A model generated the notes under the pieces. The model was not told the origin of the DNA and ran no database searches. It saw nothing but the letters and a program-made list of their open reading frames with translations. The position numbers and the translations under genes were made by a program. Below are positions 43,001 through 51,803 of a stretch of 64,000 nucleotides of DNA, piece after piece; the first letter of the stretch is position 1, and every line of letters starts with the position of its first letter. This DNA comes from Bradyrhizobium sp. WSM471 (lineage in GTDB: Bacteria > Pseudomonadota > Alphaproteobacteria > Rhizobiales > Xanthobacteraceae), in contig NZ_CM001442.1 in the NCBI RefSeq assembly GCF_000244915.1, positions 4,464,001 to 4,528,000 on the forward strand, in the 5' to 3' direction.

Positions 43001-43555
43001 AAACAGGTCCAGAATGCCGCCGCGCACGGCATATTCGCCGGGCTCGCGCACGGTCGAGGAGCGGTTGTAGCCGTTGTGCTCGAGCCAGGCGATGATGGTG
43101 TCCATCGGCACGACGTTGCCCGGCGCGACCGACAGCGCCTGCGCCGCGACGAGCTCGCGCGCCGGCACGCGCTGGACGACGGCGTTCACCGTGGTCAGCA
43201 CGATCAGCGGCTTGTCGCTGCCGGTCAGTGACGCAAGGCGCGCCAGCGTCGTCAGGCGCTGCGCGAGGACGCCGCCATGGGGCGAGACGCGGTCATAGGG
43301 TTGGCAGTCCCAGGCCGGGAAGGTCAGCACGGGCAAATCGGGCGCGAAGAATTGCAGGGCCCGTTCGAGCTGCTGCATCCGCGGCCCGTCGCGGCAGACC
43401 ACCGCGAGGCTGACAGCCGGCTTCTTCGGCCGCGCCGCGATGGCGCGCGCGAGATCGGAGACGACGAGGCCCTCGGCACCCTCGGCGACATTGGCAAGCG
43501 TCAGCGCGCGGCCGGGCGTGAGCAGCTCGGCCGGCGATTTCATCCCCTGCTTCAT
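40037..43555 (-). CDS. mfd: Transcription-repair coupling factor Mfd
   Basis: A 1172-residue DNA translocase that removes RNA polymerase stalled at DNA lesions and recruits UvrA. The UvrB-like N-terminal module (FPAWDCQPYDRVSPHGGVLAQR), the RNA polymerase-interacting domain (SLAAGDIVVHVDHGIGRFIGLQ) and the RecG-like motor follow in order. The motor has Walker A GDVGFGKTEVALRAAF, the DEEQ box VDEEQHFGV and motif VI-like LYQLRGRVGR. The C-terminal TRCF domain is present. The start ATG at 43555 overlaps the sdhE stop by 4 bp, and an in-frame ATG follows four codons later. Full length for the family. Confidence 0.95.
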   Translation of the reverse strand: MKQGMKSPAELLTPGRALTLANVAEGAEGLVVSDLARAIAARPKKPAVSLAVVCRDGPRMQQLERALQFFAPDLPVLTFPAWDCQPYDRVSPHGGVLAQRLTTLARLASLTGSDKPLIVLTTVNAVVQRVPARELVAAQALSVAPGNVVPMDTIIAWLEHNGYNRSSTVREPGEYAVRGGILDLFPAGLDQPVRFDFFGDSLESIRTFDAETQRTLLDMRALDLVPISEFQLVTDTIRRFRMGYVAEFGAPERDDALYEAVSEGRRHPGMEHWLPLFQDRMDTLFDYLQGAAVAIEPQAEDAIRERFKQILDYYQARRDAMEHPGGGAIYKPLPPDRLYLTEEEWGKRESGMPLVRLTQFSVPADGTSVVDAGARKGRDFAPERNDNKVNVFEAVVAHVHGLLTSRKKVVIALWTEGSRDRMISMLRDHKLTPVTSVNSWRTVQATPRNETMLAVLGLESGFETDEIALISEQDILGDRLVRPRKASRKLDNFISEVTSLAAGDIVVHVDHGIGRFIGLQTLDVAGAPHDCLELHYAAETKLFLPVENIELLSRYGSDQTSVELDRLGGSGWQTRKAKLKNRIREIAGELIKIAAERHLHEAPKLPVQPGLYDEFCARFPYDETEDQLGAIESTLKDLELGRPMDRLICGDVGFGKTEVALRAAFAVALEGKQVAVVVPTTLLARQHYKTFTERFKGFPVQVAQASRLVPAKQLNLVKKGLTDGAVDIVVGTHALLSKSIKFRDLGLLIVDEEQHFGVTHKERLKQLRAEVHVLTLSATPIPRTLQLALTGVRELSIIASPPVDRLAVRTFVAPHDPLMIREALLRERYRGGQAFYVVPRIDDLAEVKDFLDKNVPEMKVAVAHGQMPPAVIEDIMTAFYDGKFDILLSTTIVESGLDIPNANTLIVHRADMFGLAQLYQLRGRVGRSKLRAYALFTLPAQQKITAQAERRLTVLQSLETLGAGFQLASHDLDIRGAGNILGEQQSGHIKEVGFELYQSMLEEAIVNLKAGVSEPAADRWSPTITIGMPVLIPEDYVGDLSVRLSLYRRLADLDSEEEIENFGAEMRDRFGVLPDEVRYLFKVAAIKAFCRQANVGKIDAGPKGAVIAFRDNSFAHPDRLVSFIRSHGQAAKVRPDMKVVFLQDWETPEERLAGTTEIMRQLAQLAQSKKAA

Positions 43556-43842
43556 ACGTCGCGGTCCGCGATCGGAAACGCCTTGATGCGCGCAAAAAGC
43601 GGGCCGATGATTTCGGCGGCAAGCACCTTGTCGCCGGTGATGGCGGCATAGAGGTCGGGATCGGCCTCTTCGAGCAGGGCCTCGAGCTGCGTCAGCTCGT
43701 CTTCGGACAGATTGCCGATCTCGGCATCCGCGAAGCGACCGAGGATCAGGTCCATCTCGCGCGTGCCGCGGTGCCAGCAGCGGAACAGAAGCCGCTTGCG
43801 GCGGTCGTCCAGCCCGTTGCTCGATCGTGTCGTTCCCGTCAT
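43552..43842 (-). CDS. sdhE: Succinate dehydrogenase flavinylation factor SdhE
   Basis: A 96-residue SdhE/Sdh5 family protein (older name DUF339/YgfY), which promotes covalent FAD attachment to SdhA. The family signature is present: RRKRLLFRCWHRGTREMDLILGRF, in two parts, with the invariant RGTRE-type loop. The C-terminal helices include LTQLEALLEEADPDLY. The gene is translationally coupled to mfd (ATGA overlap), an arrangement with no obvious functional logic. Confidence 0.92.
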   Translation of the reverse strand: MTGTTRSSNGLDDRRKRLLFRCWHRGTREMDLILGRFADAEIGNLSEDELTQLEALLEEADPDLYAAITGDKVLAAEIIGPLFARIKAFPIADRDV

Positions 43843-43967
43843 GTCTCAATTCCAGTCAAACGCCAAAAGCCCGGACGTGCCGGGCCGGGGTGATATAGCC
43901 ACTCGGGCGGGCCATGTCAGCCCTCGATTTATCATGGCCCGCTGCCGCCGCAGGGGCACGAAAAAAC

Positions 43968-44000
43968 ACGTGGATGCCGGGCATAAAGCCGGGCATGACG
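43968..44000. repeat. Short REP-like hairpin upstream of recG
   Basis: ATGCCGGGC and GCCGGGCAT (8 of 9 positions pair) surround ATAAA inside ACGTGGATGCC...GGCATGACG, resembling dispersed 'GTGGATGGCCGGG' repeats of Rhizobiales. It is located in the 184-bp divergent region between sdhE and recG. Confidence 0.5.
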
Positions 44001-44026
44001 AGCGAAAACGATCCTAGGTTCGCCTG

Positions 44027-46135
44027 ATGCGCCCCAGCCTGCTCAATCCGCTGTTTGCCCCCGTGACCAGCCTGCCCGGCGTCGGTCCGAAGCAGGACAA
44101 GCTGCTGCAATATCTGCTGAGCCGCAATGAGACGCCGCGGCTGGTCGATCTGTTGCTGCATTTGCCGAGCCAGGTCATCGACCGCCGGGCACGGCCGAAG
44201 ATCCGCGACGCCGTGCAAGGAACCATGGTGACGCTGGAGGTCACCGTCGACCGCCACCGCCCGCCCCCGCCGCGCAATGCGCGCGCGCCCTACCTCGTCT
44301 ACGCCAGCGACGATACCGGCGACGTCGTGCTGACGTTCTTCCGCGCCAAGCCCGGCTATGTCGAAAAGCTGCTGCCAATTGGGGAGAAGCGCTTCGTCTC
44401 CGGCACGCTGCAGATGTACGACGGCATCCCGCAGATCGTGCATCCCGACCGGGTGCTGGACGAGGAGGCGATTTCAAAACTCTCCGGCATCGATCCCGTC
44501 TATCCCTTGACCGAAGGCCTTGCGCTCGGCTCGCTGCGCCGCGCGGTCGCGCAGGCGCTGCAGAAGCTGCCGGCGCTGCCGGAATGGATCAGCCCGGAGG
44601 TGCTGCGCCGCTGCAGCTTCCCGCCGATCTCGGAGGCGCTCACCCGCATGCATCAGCCGGTCGAGCTCACCGACATTCTGCCCGACCAGCCGTTCTGGTC
44701 GCGCCTCGCCTTCGACGAACTCCTCGCCGGGCAACTTGCGCTTGCCCTGATTCGCGCGCAATTGCGGCGCCCGGCCGGTGTGCGCAACGCCGGCGACGGG
44801 CAGCTCCGCAACAAGATCATCGATGCCCTGCCCTATGCGCTGACGTCATCCCAGCGCGACGCCGCGGCCGCCATCGCCAATGATCTGCAACAACCCGTGC
44901 GCATGTTGCGCCTGCTCCAGGGTGACGTCGGCTCCGGCAAGACCGTGGTCGCGCTGCTCGCCGCCGCTGCGGTCACCGAGGTCGGCAAGCAGGCCGCCCT
45001 GATGGCGCCGACCGAAATTCTGGCCCGTCAGCACATCAAGACCATCACGCCGCTCGCCGAGCGCGCGGGCATGCGGGTGGCGATCCTCACCGGCCGCGAA
45101 AAGGGCAAGGAGCGGCGGGACCTGCTGGCACAACTCGAAGCCGGCGAGATCGACCTGCTCGTCGGCACCCATGCGCTGATCCAGGACGACGTGATCTTCA
45201 AGGATCTCGCCCTCGCCGTCGTCGACGAACAGCATCGTTTTGGTGTGCGCGAGCGGCTGGCGCTGACGTCAAAGGGCGAGGCAGTCGACGTGCTGGTGCT
45301 GAGCGCAACGCCGATCCCGCGCACGCTGGTGCTGACTTATTTCGGCGACATGGACATCAGCGAGCTCAGGGAGAAGCCCGCCGGCCGCCAGCCCATCGAA
45401 ACCCGCACCATATCGATGAGCCGCCTCGGCGAGGTTACCGACAGCATCGGCCGCGCGCTCGAATCCGGCAAGCTGGTCTACTGGATCTGCCCGCTGGTCG
45501 AGGAATCGGAGGCCGAGGGTACAGAGCACCTCACCAATGCGACCAAGCGCTTCGAAAGCCTGCAAAAGCGTTTCGGCGAGCGCGTCGGCCTCGTCCACGG
45601 CCAGATGAAGGGCACCGAGAAGGACCGCGTGATGGGCCAGTTCGCCGCCCACGAGATCGGCCTGCTGGTCGCGACCACCGTCGTCGAGGTCGGTGTCGAC
45701 GTGCCGGCGGCGACCATCATGGTGATCGAGAACGCCGAACGCTTTGGCCTCGCCCAACTTCACCAATTGCGCGGCCGCATCGGGCGCGGCTCGGAGGCCT
45801 CGACCTGTCTTCTGCTCTACTCCGAGCCGCTCGGCGAGATGTCGAAGGCGCGGCTGAAGGTGATCCGCGAGACCACCGACGGTTTTCGCATCGCCGAGGA
45901 AGATCTGAAGCTGCGCGGCGAAGGCGATGTGCTCGGTGTGCGCCAGAGCGGCCTGCCTGGCTACCGCATCGCCCGCTCGGAGGTGCACGGCCAGCTCATC
46001 ACCCAGGCCCGCGACGAGGCGCTGCGCATCCTCAAGGACGATCCAAAGCTCAAGGGCGAGCGCGGCGAGGCGCTGCGGTGCCTGCTGTATCTCTACGAGC
46101 GGGATGAGGCGATCCCGCTGATCGGGGCGGGTTAG
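44027..46135 (+). CDS. recG: ATP-dependent DNA helicase RecG
   Basis: A 702-residue helicase that remodels stalled replication forks and Holliday junctions. The N-terminal wedge (OB-fold) domain begins LFAPVTSLPGVGPKQDKLL. Helicase motifs include Walker A GDVGSGKTVVALLAA, the DEQHRFGV box, the TAT-like LSATPIPRTL and motif VI QLHQLRGRIGRG. It shares its motor with Mfd, encoded just upstream on the other strand. Its stop codon overlaps that of the convergent reductase gene. Full length. Confidence 0.95.
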   Translation: MRPSLLNPLFAPVTSLPGVGPKQDKLLQYLLSRNETPRLVDLLLHLPSQVIDRRARPKIRDAVQGTMVTLEVTVDRHRPPPPRNARAPYLVYASDDTGDVVLTFFRAKPGYVEKLLPIGEKRFVSGTLQMYDGIPQIVHPDRVLDEEAISKLSGIDPVYPLTEGLALGSLRRAVAQALQKLPALPEWISPEVLRRCSFPPISEALTRMHQPVELTDILPDQPFWSRLAFDELLAGQLALALIRAQLRRPAGVRNAGDGQLRNKIIDALPYALTSSQRDAAAAIANDLQQPVRMLRLLQGDVGSGKTVVALLAAAAVTEVGKQAALMAPTEILARQHIKTITPLAERAGMRVAILTGREKGKERRDLLAQLEAGEIDLLVGTHALIQDDVIFKDLALAVVDEQHRFGVRERLALTSKGEAVDVLVLSATPIPRTLVLTYFGDMDISELREKPAGRQPIETRTISMSRLGEVTDSIGRALESGKLVYWICPLVEESEAEGTEHLTNATKRFESLQKRFGERVGLVHGQMKGTEKDRVMGQFAAHEIGLLVATTVVEVGVDVPAATIMVIENAERFGLAQLHQLRGRIGRGSEASTCLLLYSEPLGEMSKARLKVIRETTDGFRIAEEDLKLRGEGDVLGVRQSGLPGYRIARSEVHGQLITQARDEALRILKDDPKLKGERGEALRCLLYLYERDEAIPLIGAG

Positions 46136-47061
46136 CTGGCCGCTCTCTGCCGCCCAATCTCATAAGCCGCCAGATGCGCCCGGGCGAGATCCAGCAAGGG
46201 CGTGTCGATATCAAGCGCACGGGCCCGGTTGGCCATATCGCCGAGGATGTGCTCCGCCTCGGTAATCGAGCCGCGCTCGATGTCCCGCAGCATCGAGGCC
46301 TTGAGCGGGGAGTCCAGGATCGTGAACAGCTTCCGGTCAAACTCGATGAAAGGCGCTCGCGGCTCGAAACCCGAGGCCGTCGCGACGGCGCAGCATTCGG
46401 CGAACAGGCGGAAGATGGATTGCTCGCCGTTCGGCACGGCCAGAATGTCTCCGATGCTTGCACGCATCAGGCAGGTGATGCCGGCGAGCGTCGAGAGCTG
46501 GACGAATTTCTCCCACATGTCCTGCATGATCGCTTCGCTGGCGCGCACGTCGATACCGGGCACATGCAGCAGCGTCTCCAGCGCGAGCACGCGCTCGCTC
46601 AACGAACCCTGGATCTCGCCGAAGACGATGGTCTGATTGGCCATGAACTGAACGACACGGCCGTCCGCATCGAGCCCGGCACTGACGTTCGCGAGCCCGC
46701 CGAGAACCTGAGCGGCGCCGAACCGCGCAGTCAGGGCGTCGACATGTTTCAACCCGTTGAGGATCGGCAAAATCATCGTTTGGGCACCAACCGCCGGGGC
46801 AAACTGGGCCATCGCCTCGTCGAGCGAGTAGGATTTCACCCCGACGAGCACGACGTCGAAGGTTTCCTTGAGATGGTTGGCCAGGATGACCTTCGGCTGC
46901 ACGGCGAAATCGCCGTGCGGGCTCACGACCTGCAATCCATTCCGCCGCAATTGCTCCGCACGCCCGGTCCGCACCAGAAAGGTCACGTCGCCGCCGGCTC
47001 GGACCAGGCGCGCTCCGTAATAGCCTCCAAGCGCTCCCGCGCCGATGACGAGCACTCTCAT
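46132..47061 (-). CDS. panE: 2-dehydropantoate 2-reductase family protein (PanE/ApbA)
   Basis: A 309-residue NADPH-dependent ketopantoate reductase-like enzyme. The ATG at 47061 has GGGAG 5 nt upstream. The Rossmann motif is VIGAGALGGYYGARLVRAG. Conserved downstream residues include the LVGVKSYSLDEA segment (with the catalytic-Lys region later at KFVQLSTLAGITCL) and AECCAVATASGFEP in the C-terminal helical domain. It may make pantoate for coenzyme A, or be one of the several paralogues of unknown substrate. The stop overlaps recG by 4 bp. Confidence 0.82.
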   Translation of the reverse strand: MRVLVIGAGALGGYYGARLVRAGGDVTFLVRTGRAEQLRRNGLQVVSPHGDFAVQPKVILANHLKETFDVVLVGVKSYSLDEAMAQFAPAVGAQTMILPILNGLKHVDALTARFGAAQVLGGLANVSAGLDADGRVVQFMANQTIVFGEIQGSLSERVLALETLLHVPGIDVRASEAIMQDMWEKFVQLSTLAGITCLMRASIGDILAVPNGEQSIFRLFAECCAVATASGFEPRAPFIEFDRKLFTILDSPLKASMLRDIERGSITEAEHILGDMANRARALDIDTPLLDLARAHLAAYEIGRQRAAS

Positions 47062-47164
47062 TCGAACTCCCATGTCAAACGCGGCCATTCAGCCATTCCG
47101 CACCTGGAACGGCAAGTTGAAATCCAATCTTTCGCCTCGGCGGGTTTCGTGAAACCTTGCGGCG

Positions 47165-47680
47165 ATGCGCCGGATCATCGTCGTGGGCTGTCAGGGCAGC
47201 GGAAAGACGAACCTCTCCCGGAATCTCGGGCAAAAGCTCGGGCTGCCGGTGGTGCATCTCGACGTGCTCTACTGGCAGCCGGGCTGGAAGCCGTCCGACA
47301 AACCGAGCTTCCGGACACGTGTTGCTGATGCGATCGGGGGCGACGCATGGGTTGTCGACGGCAGCTTCTCGGGGCTTGCCTTCGATCTCACGCTGGCGCG
47401 CGCCGATACTCTGGTCGTCATCGACCGCCCGCGCTGGCTCTGCCAGTGGCGCATTCTCCTGCGCTCCGCCCTCGATCGCGACAAGACCCGGCCTGACCTC
47501 CCGGAGGGGTGCCCCGAACAGTTCGACTGGACATTGATGCGGGAAGCATGGCGCTACGACGCCGAGCGCGCGCCTGTCATCGAGGCCGAGCGCGTGCAGT
47601 ATGGTGCTGACGTCCCGGTCGTGCGCTTGAGACGCGATCGGGACATCCAGGGTTTTCTGGAGTCGGTGCACGGCACATGA
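47165..47680 (+). CDS. P-loop kinase-like protein (adenylate kinase/FlaR-like)
   Basis: A 171-residue P-loop NTPase of the small kinase type. Walker A is GCQGSGKTNLSRNLG, followed by the substrate-region LDVLYWQPGWKP, WVVDGSFSG and the RPRWLCQWR lid-like segment. It resembles proteins annotated as DNA topology modulation protein FlaR or AAA-type adenylate kinase-like. Substrate unknown. Divergent from the PanE-like gene by 103 bp and convergent with the next dehydrogenase gene. Confidence 0.82.
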   Translation: MRRIIVVGCQGSGKTNLSRNLGQKLGLPVVHLDVLYWQPGWKPSDKPSFRTRVADAIGGDAWVVDGSFSGLAFDLTLARADTLVVIDRPRWLCQWRILLRSALDRDKTRPDLPEGCPEQFDWTLMREAWRYDAERAPVIEAERVQYGADVPVVRLRRDRDIQGFLESVHGT

Positions 47681-47708
47681 TCGATGGCCGCGACGTGAGA
47701 CCGGACGA

Positions 47709-48566
47709 TCAGGATTTCTTCTGCGCGATACGCGCGGCGAATGCCTTCATCAGGTCGGTATCCGCCGCCTCGCCTTTCGCGTCGTCAGCGAGATGCTCGA
47801 ACCAACGCGCAAAGCCTTCGTAAACCTGGCTGGCTGGATGATCGGGGCCGAGAAAGCCGGAAATCTCCCGCATCTCCGCAACCCAGCGATAGGCTTTCGG
47901 AATCATGTCCGGCAGCGCGACTTCGAGCCGGGCCAGAACCGCGGGCTGGCTGAGTGCGAGTTCGTCGCGCAGCGCATCCGCAGCCCCCGCTTTCGTTGCC
48001 GCGACCACCATCGCCGAGCCGATCCCGACGAGACCCTTGACGATCCCGGCATAGGACATTTTGAGCGCGGACGCGGCACCGACCGGCCCTTCGACGATCC
48101 GCACGTCGAGCCCGAAATCCTTCAGCAGGGCGACGTCCTTAGCGTGCTCGCCGGACATGTAGAAGGCCGGGCTCTTGCCGCCGGGCTGGGGCGGGAACCC
48201 GATGATGCCGGCATCGACGAACCGCGCCTGTGCCGAGCCGATGATCTCCTCGATCCTCATCACGGTATCGACGTTGACGGCATTGCAATCGACCACGACC
48301 GGCTTCTTCTCGCGCCGGACGATCAGCCCGGCAAGCCGCTCGGCGAGCGCCACGGCTTCGCCCGGCGGCACGATCGAGAGGATGATGTCGGCGTCCGCGA
48401 TCGCGTCGTCCTCGGCGCCGATCATGCCGGCATCCGCCGCGCGTTTGCGCGTCGCCTCGCTCCGTCCTTTCAACGACGTCAGCACGCGCGCACCGTGCTC
48501 GCCGAGACGGCGGGCCACGGCACTGCCCATGGCACCGGGCGCGAGGATCGCAATGGTTTTGGACAT
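47709..48566 (-). CDS. NAD(P)-dependent dehydrogenase, beta-hydroxyacid type (DUF1932 C-terminus)
   Basis: A 285-residue protein whose N-terminal NAD(P)-binding domain opens IAILAPGAMGSAVARRLGEHGA, as in 6-phosphogluconate/3-hydroxyisobutyrate dehydrogenases. The C-terminal all-helical domain (about 180-270) fits DUF1932, with ALKMSYAGIVKGLVGI holding the Lys expected at the active site. The ATG at 48566 has TGGAG 6 nt upstream, preferred over a longer upstream frame. Likely reduces or oxidises a small hydroxyacid or imine; substrate unknown. Confidence 0.85.
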   Translation of the reverse strand: MSKTIAILAPGAMGSAVARRLGEHGARVLTSLKGRSEATRKRAADAGMIGAEDDAIADADIILSIVPPGEAVALAERLAGLIVRREKKPVVVDCNAVNVDTVMRIEEIIGSAQARFVDAGIIGFPPQPGGKSPAFYMSGEHAKDVALLKDFGLDVRIVEGPVGAASALKMSYAGIVKGLVGIGSAMVVAATKAGAADALRDELALSQPAVLARLEVALPDMIPKAYRWVAEMREISGFLGPDHPASQVYEGFARWFEHLADDAKGEAADTDLMKAFAARIAQKKS

Positions 48567-48669
48567 CGTGCACTCCAGATCGAAGTCCGAGCAACGCGCT
48601 CGGTTCACCGGAGACTAGCAGAGGACGGGACGCTCGCGTGACCGGCGGCCATCCCGCAGAGGAATGGCC

Positions 48670-49443
48670 CTACTCCACCTTCGCAGGCTGGGGCTGCAGC
48701 GCAGCCGAGGCGTTGGCAATACGCGCGGCATTCGCCATGCCCGCCAGCGCCGCCGCCTTCTTCGGGTCGGGCGCCGAACCCGGCTGCACCACGCCGGCCG
48801 ACATGATCAGCGTCGCGGCGTCCTCGGTGCTCATGTCGACCTCGACGATCTTGCTCTTGGGCACGTAGAAGAAGAAGCCGGTCGTCGGGTTCGGCGAACA
48901 CGGCAGGAACACCGAGACGTGCTCCTCCTGACCCGGCAGGCTGCGGGAGACGTCCTCGTTCGGCGATTGCGAGATCAGCACGATCGACCACATGCCCGGC
49001 GAGGGAAACTCGACCAGACCGACTTTGCGGAAGCTCGAGCCCTTGCCCGAGAACAGAGTCTCGAACACCTGCTTCAGGCCGCGGTAGATGGCGCGCACCG
49101 CCGGGATGCGGCCGAGGAAGGTCTCGCCGACATCGACCAGCGTCCGGCCGATCAAATTGGCCGCGAGGAAGCCGACCAGAGTCAGCGTGAAGAATGCGAC
49201 GATCAGTCCCCAGCCGGGGATGACGTACGGCATGTAGGTTTCAGGCCGATAGGCCAGCGGCACGAACGGCCGCACCACGCCATCAACCCAGGTGACGAAC
49301 CACCAAACCAGATAAAAGGTGATCGCAACCGGTCCCGTCACCACGAGACCGGTGAGAAAATAATTGCGGAAGCGGCCTATCAGGCCGGTATGCGGCTCCG
49401 GCGTGGGATCAAGAGGCGCAGGCGCATCGTCACGGGGGGTCAT
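48670..49443 (-). CDS. DUF502 family membrane protein
   Basis: A 257-residue protein with two N-terminal transmembrane helices (FLTGLVVTGPVAITFYLVW and PGWGLIVAFFTLTLVGFLA) and a C-terminal cytoplasmic or periplasmic domain, the DUF502 layout. Conserved elements include IPAVRAIYRGLKQVFETL and VSVFLPCSPNPTTGF. DUF502 proteins are related to plant LIKE-COV proteins; bacterial function unknown. The C-terminal tail is Ala-rich. It follows glmS by 89 bp on the same strand and may be co-transcribed. Confidence 0.88.
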   Translation of the reverse strand: MTPRDDAPAPLDPTPEPHTGLIGRFRNYFLTGLVVTGPVAITFYLVWWFVTWVDGVVRPFVPLAYRPETYMPYVIPGWGLIVAFFTLTLVGFLAANLIGRTLVDVGETFLGRIPAVRAIYRGLKQVFETLFSGKGSSFRKVGLVEFPSPGMWSIVLISQSPNEDVSRSLPGQEEHVSVFLPCSPNPTTGFFFYVPKSKIVEVDMSTEDAATLIMSAGVVQPGSAPDPKKAAALAGMANAARIANASAALQPQPAKVE

Positions 49444-49532
49444 TCGGGTTCCAGGTCGGTCGCTTCGTTCAAGCTAGGGTCTTCTAGCAGGTTTTGGAAG
49501 ACCACGAAGCGTTCCGCTCTCAACCCTTCCGC

Positions 49533-51359
49533 CTATTCCACCGTCACGGATTTCGCGAGATTGCGCGGCTGGTCGACGTCGGTCCCCATGATGACCGCCG
49601 TATGATAGGCGAGCAGCTGAACGGGGACGGCATAGACCATCGGCGTGAACGCCGCCGCCATGTCAGGCATGACGATGGTGACGAGGGACTCGACGGTTGC
49701 CTCCGCCGCGCCTTTGGCGTCGGTCATCAGGATGATCTTGCCGCCGCGGGCGGCAACCTCCTGCATGTTGGAGACGGTCTTTTCGAACACCCGGTCGTAG
49801 GGCGCGATGACGACGACGGGCATGGTCTCGTCGATCAGCGCGATCGGGCCGTGCTTGAGCTCGCCGGCGGCATAGCCCTCGGCGTGGATGTAGGAGATCT
49901 CCTTCAGCTTCAACGCGCCTTCGAGCGCGAGCGGAAAGCTGGTGCCGCGGCCGAGATAGAGCACGTCGCGCGATTTCGCGATCTCGCGCGCCAGCTTTTC
50001 GATCTGGAGTTCGGTGGTGAGCGCATCCGACATCAAACGCGGGATCTCGACGAGCCCGTGGACGAGCTTGGTCTCGTCCTCGTCGGACAGTTCGCCACGG
50101 GCCTTGCCGGCCGCGATCGCAAGATTTGCCAGCACCATGAGCTGGCAGGTGAAGGCCTTGGTCGAGGCGACGCCGATCTCGGGGCCGGCCAGCGTTGGCA
50201 GCACGGTCTCGCTCTCGCGCGCGATCGTCGAGGTCGGCACGTTGACGACGGCCACCGTGTGCACACCCTGGGCCTTGGCGTAGCGCAGCGCGGCCAGGGT
50301 GTCGGCGGTCTCGCCCGACTGCGAGATGAAGATGGCGAGATCACCCTTGCGCAAGGGCGCCTCGCGGTAGCGGAATTCGGAGGCGACATCGACCTCGACC
50401 GGCACGCGCGCGAAACGCTCGAACCAGTATTTTGCGACGAACCCGGCGTAGCTCGCGGTGCCGCAGGCCGTGATGTTGATGCGCTGGATATTCTTGAGGT
50501 CGAACGGCAGCTTGACCGGCAGCGAGACCCGCTCGGTCGCCATGTCGACATAGCGTGCCAGCGTGTGGCCGACCACTTCCGGCTGCTCGTGGATCTCCTT
50601 GGCCATGAAGTGGCGGTAATTGGCCTTGTCGACCAGCGAGGTCGAGGCGGCGTGCTTGGTCTTCTCGCGCTGGACGGCATGCCCGTCCTTGTCGAAGATC
50701 GAAGCGCTCGTATGGGTCAGCACGACCCAGTCGCCGTCCTCGAGATAGCTGATCGTGTCGGTGAACGGCCCGAGCGCGATGGCGTCGGAGCCGAGATACA
50801 TCTCGCCGTCACCATAGCCGATCGCGAGCGGCGGACCATTGCGGGCGCCGATCATCAAATCGTCCTCGCCGGCGAAGATGAAGCCGAGCGCGAACGCGCC
50901 GCGCAGACGCGCCAATGTCAATTTCACCGCTTCCACCGGCTTGTTGCCGCGCGTGAGCAGATCGTCGACGAGATGCAGCACGATCTCGGTGTCGGTCTGG
51001 GTGTGGAACACCGTGCCTTTCGTCTCGAGTTCCTCGCGCAGCTCGCGGAAATTCTCGATGATGCCGTTGTGAACGACGGCGACACGCTCGGTCGCGTGCG
51101 GGTGCGCATTGTTCACGGTCGGCTTGCCGTGGGTGGCCCAACGGGTGTGACCGATTCCGGTCGTGCCCTTGAGCGGCTCGGCTTCCAGCCGCTTCTCCAG
51201 ATTCTTCAGCTTGCCCTCGGCGCGGCGGCGCTCGAGATGCTTGCCTTCAAGCGTGGCGACGCCCGCGGAATCATAGCCGCGATATTCAAGACGTTTGAGC
51301 GAATCCACCAATTGCTCTGCAACCGGTTCGCGCCCGAGAATGCCGACAATCCCGCACAT
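49533..51359 (-). CDS. glmS: Glucosamine-6-phosphate synthase GlmS
   Basis: A 608-residue glutamine-fructose-6-phosphate aminotransferase, first step of UDP-GlcNAc synthesis. The start is fixed by the N-terminal nucleophile Cys2 (MCGIVGILG), exposed after Met removal. The glutaminase domain (1-240) includes GIGHTRWATHGKP. The two SIS isomerase domains follow (ITACGTASYAGFVAKYW; SQSGETADTLAALR), and the C-terminus is DVDQPRNLAKSVTVE. glmU, for later steps of the same pathway, lies 445 bp upstream on the same strand. Confidence 0.96.
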   Translation of the reverse strand: MCGIVGILGREPVAEQLVDSLKRLEYRGYDSAGVATLEGKHLERRRAEGKLKNLEKRLEAEPLKGTTGIGHTRWATHGKPTVNNAHPHATERVAVVHNGIIENFRELREELETKGTVFHTQTDTEIVLHLVDDLLTRGNKPVEAVKLTLARLRGAFALGFIFAGEDDLMIGARNGPPLAIGYGDGEMYLGSDAIALGPFTDTISYLEDGDWVVLTHTSASIFDKDGHAVQREKTKHAASTSLVDKANYRHFMAKEIHEQPEVVGHTLARYVDMATERVSLPVKLPFDLKNIQRINITACGTASYAGFVAKYWFERFARVPVEVDVASEFRYREAPLRKGDLAIFISQSGETADTLAALRYAKAQGVHTVAVVNVPTSTIARESETVLPTLAGPEIGVASTKAFTCQLMVLANLAIAAGKARGELSDEDETKLVHGLVEIPRLMSDALTTELQIEKLAREIAKSRDVLYLGRGTSFPLALEGALKLKEISYIHAEGYAAGELKHGPIALIDETMPVVVIAPYDRVFEKTVSNMQEVAARGGKIILMTDAKGAAEATVESLVTIVMPDMAAAFTPMVYAVPVQLLAYHTAVIMGTDVDQPRNLAKSVTVE

Positions 51360-51578
51360 GCGGATCAATATCCCCCAAATCGTCGAAAAATCGCCTAAAC
51401 GACGCGCTCGGTTTTTAGCGAAGTTCCTAAGGAACCAGATACTCAATAATTATTGCTGATTGAGACAGCACCGACGGCAACGCGCCTCGCCTGCGTCGAA
51501 CTGGCTGAGCCTTAAACCGCGCGCATTAACTTGTTGTCAACGAATTTGGCCAACCCTTGCGTACCAAGGAGAGAGGCC

Positions 51579-51797
51579 ATGAAAGGCTCATCCAACCGCA
51601 AACGTCTGTCATCGATGTCGGTGAGCGCCAGCGAGACCACCGGCACGCACCTTGCGCATTGGCCGCCGCCCCAGCGCGGCAAGGAAAGCAAGCCCGTCTT
51701 CATCAAGCACGCCGCCGGCGAGCCGGCCAAGCGTGCCAAGGCGCGCGGCTGGCGCCTGACGCGCGCGATCTTCTCCGAATTCGCCGACGACGAATAG
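51579..51797 (+). CDS. Small conserved hypothetical protein, 72 aa
   Basis: The ATG at 51579 has AAGGAGAGAGG upstream. The 72-residue product is basic, Ser/Lys-rich and soluble, starting MKGSSNRKRLSSMSVSAS. It ends in an acidic EFADDE after a WRLTRAIF segment. It sits between glmU and glmS on the opposite strand and ends 7 bp from the glmU stop. No known family recognised. Confidence 0.55.
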   Translation: MKGSSNRKRLSSMSVSASETTGTHLAHWPPPQRGKESKPVFIKHAAGEPAKRAKARGWRLTRAIFSEFADDE

Positions 51798-51803
51798 CGG
51801 CGC

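Noticed and set aside
39974..43231. A 1085-codon open frame on the plus strand opposite mfd
   Set aside because: It is the antisense shadow of mfd in GC-rich DNA: Arg/Leu/His/Asp-rich composition, no family motif, no ribosome binding site.
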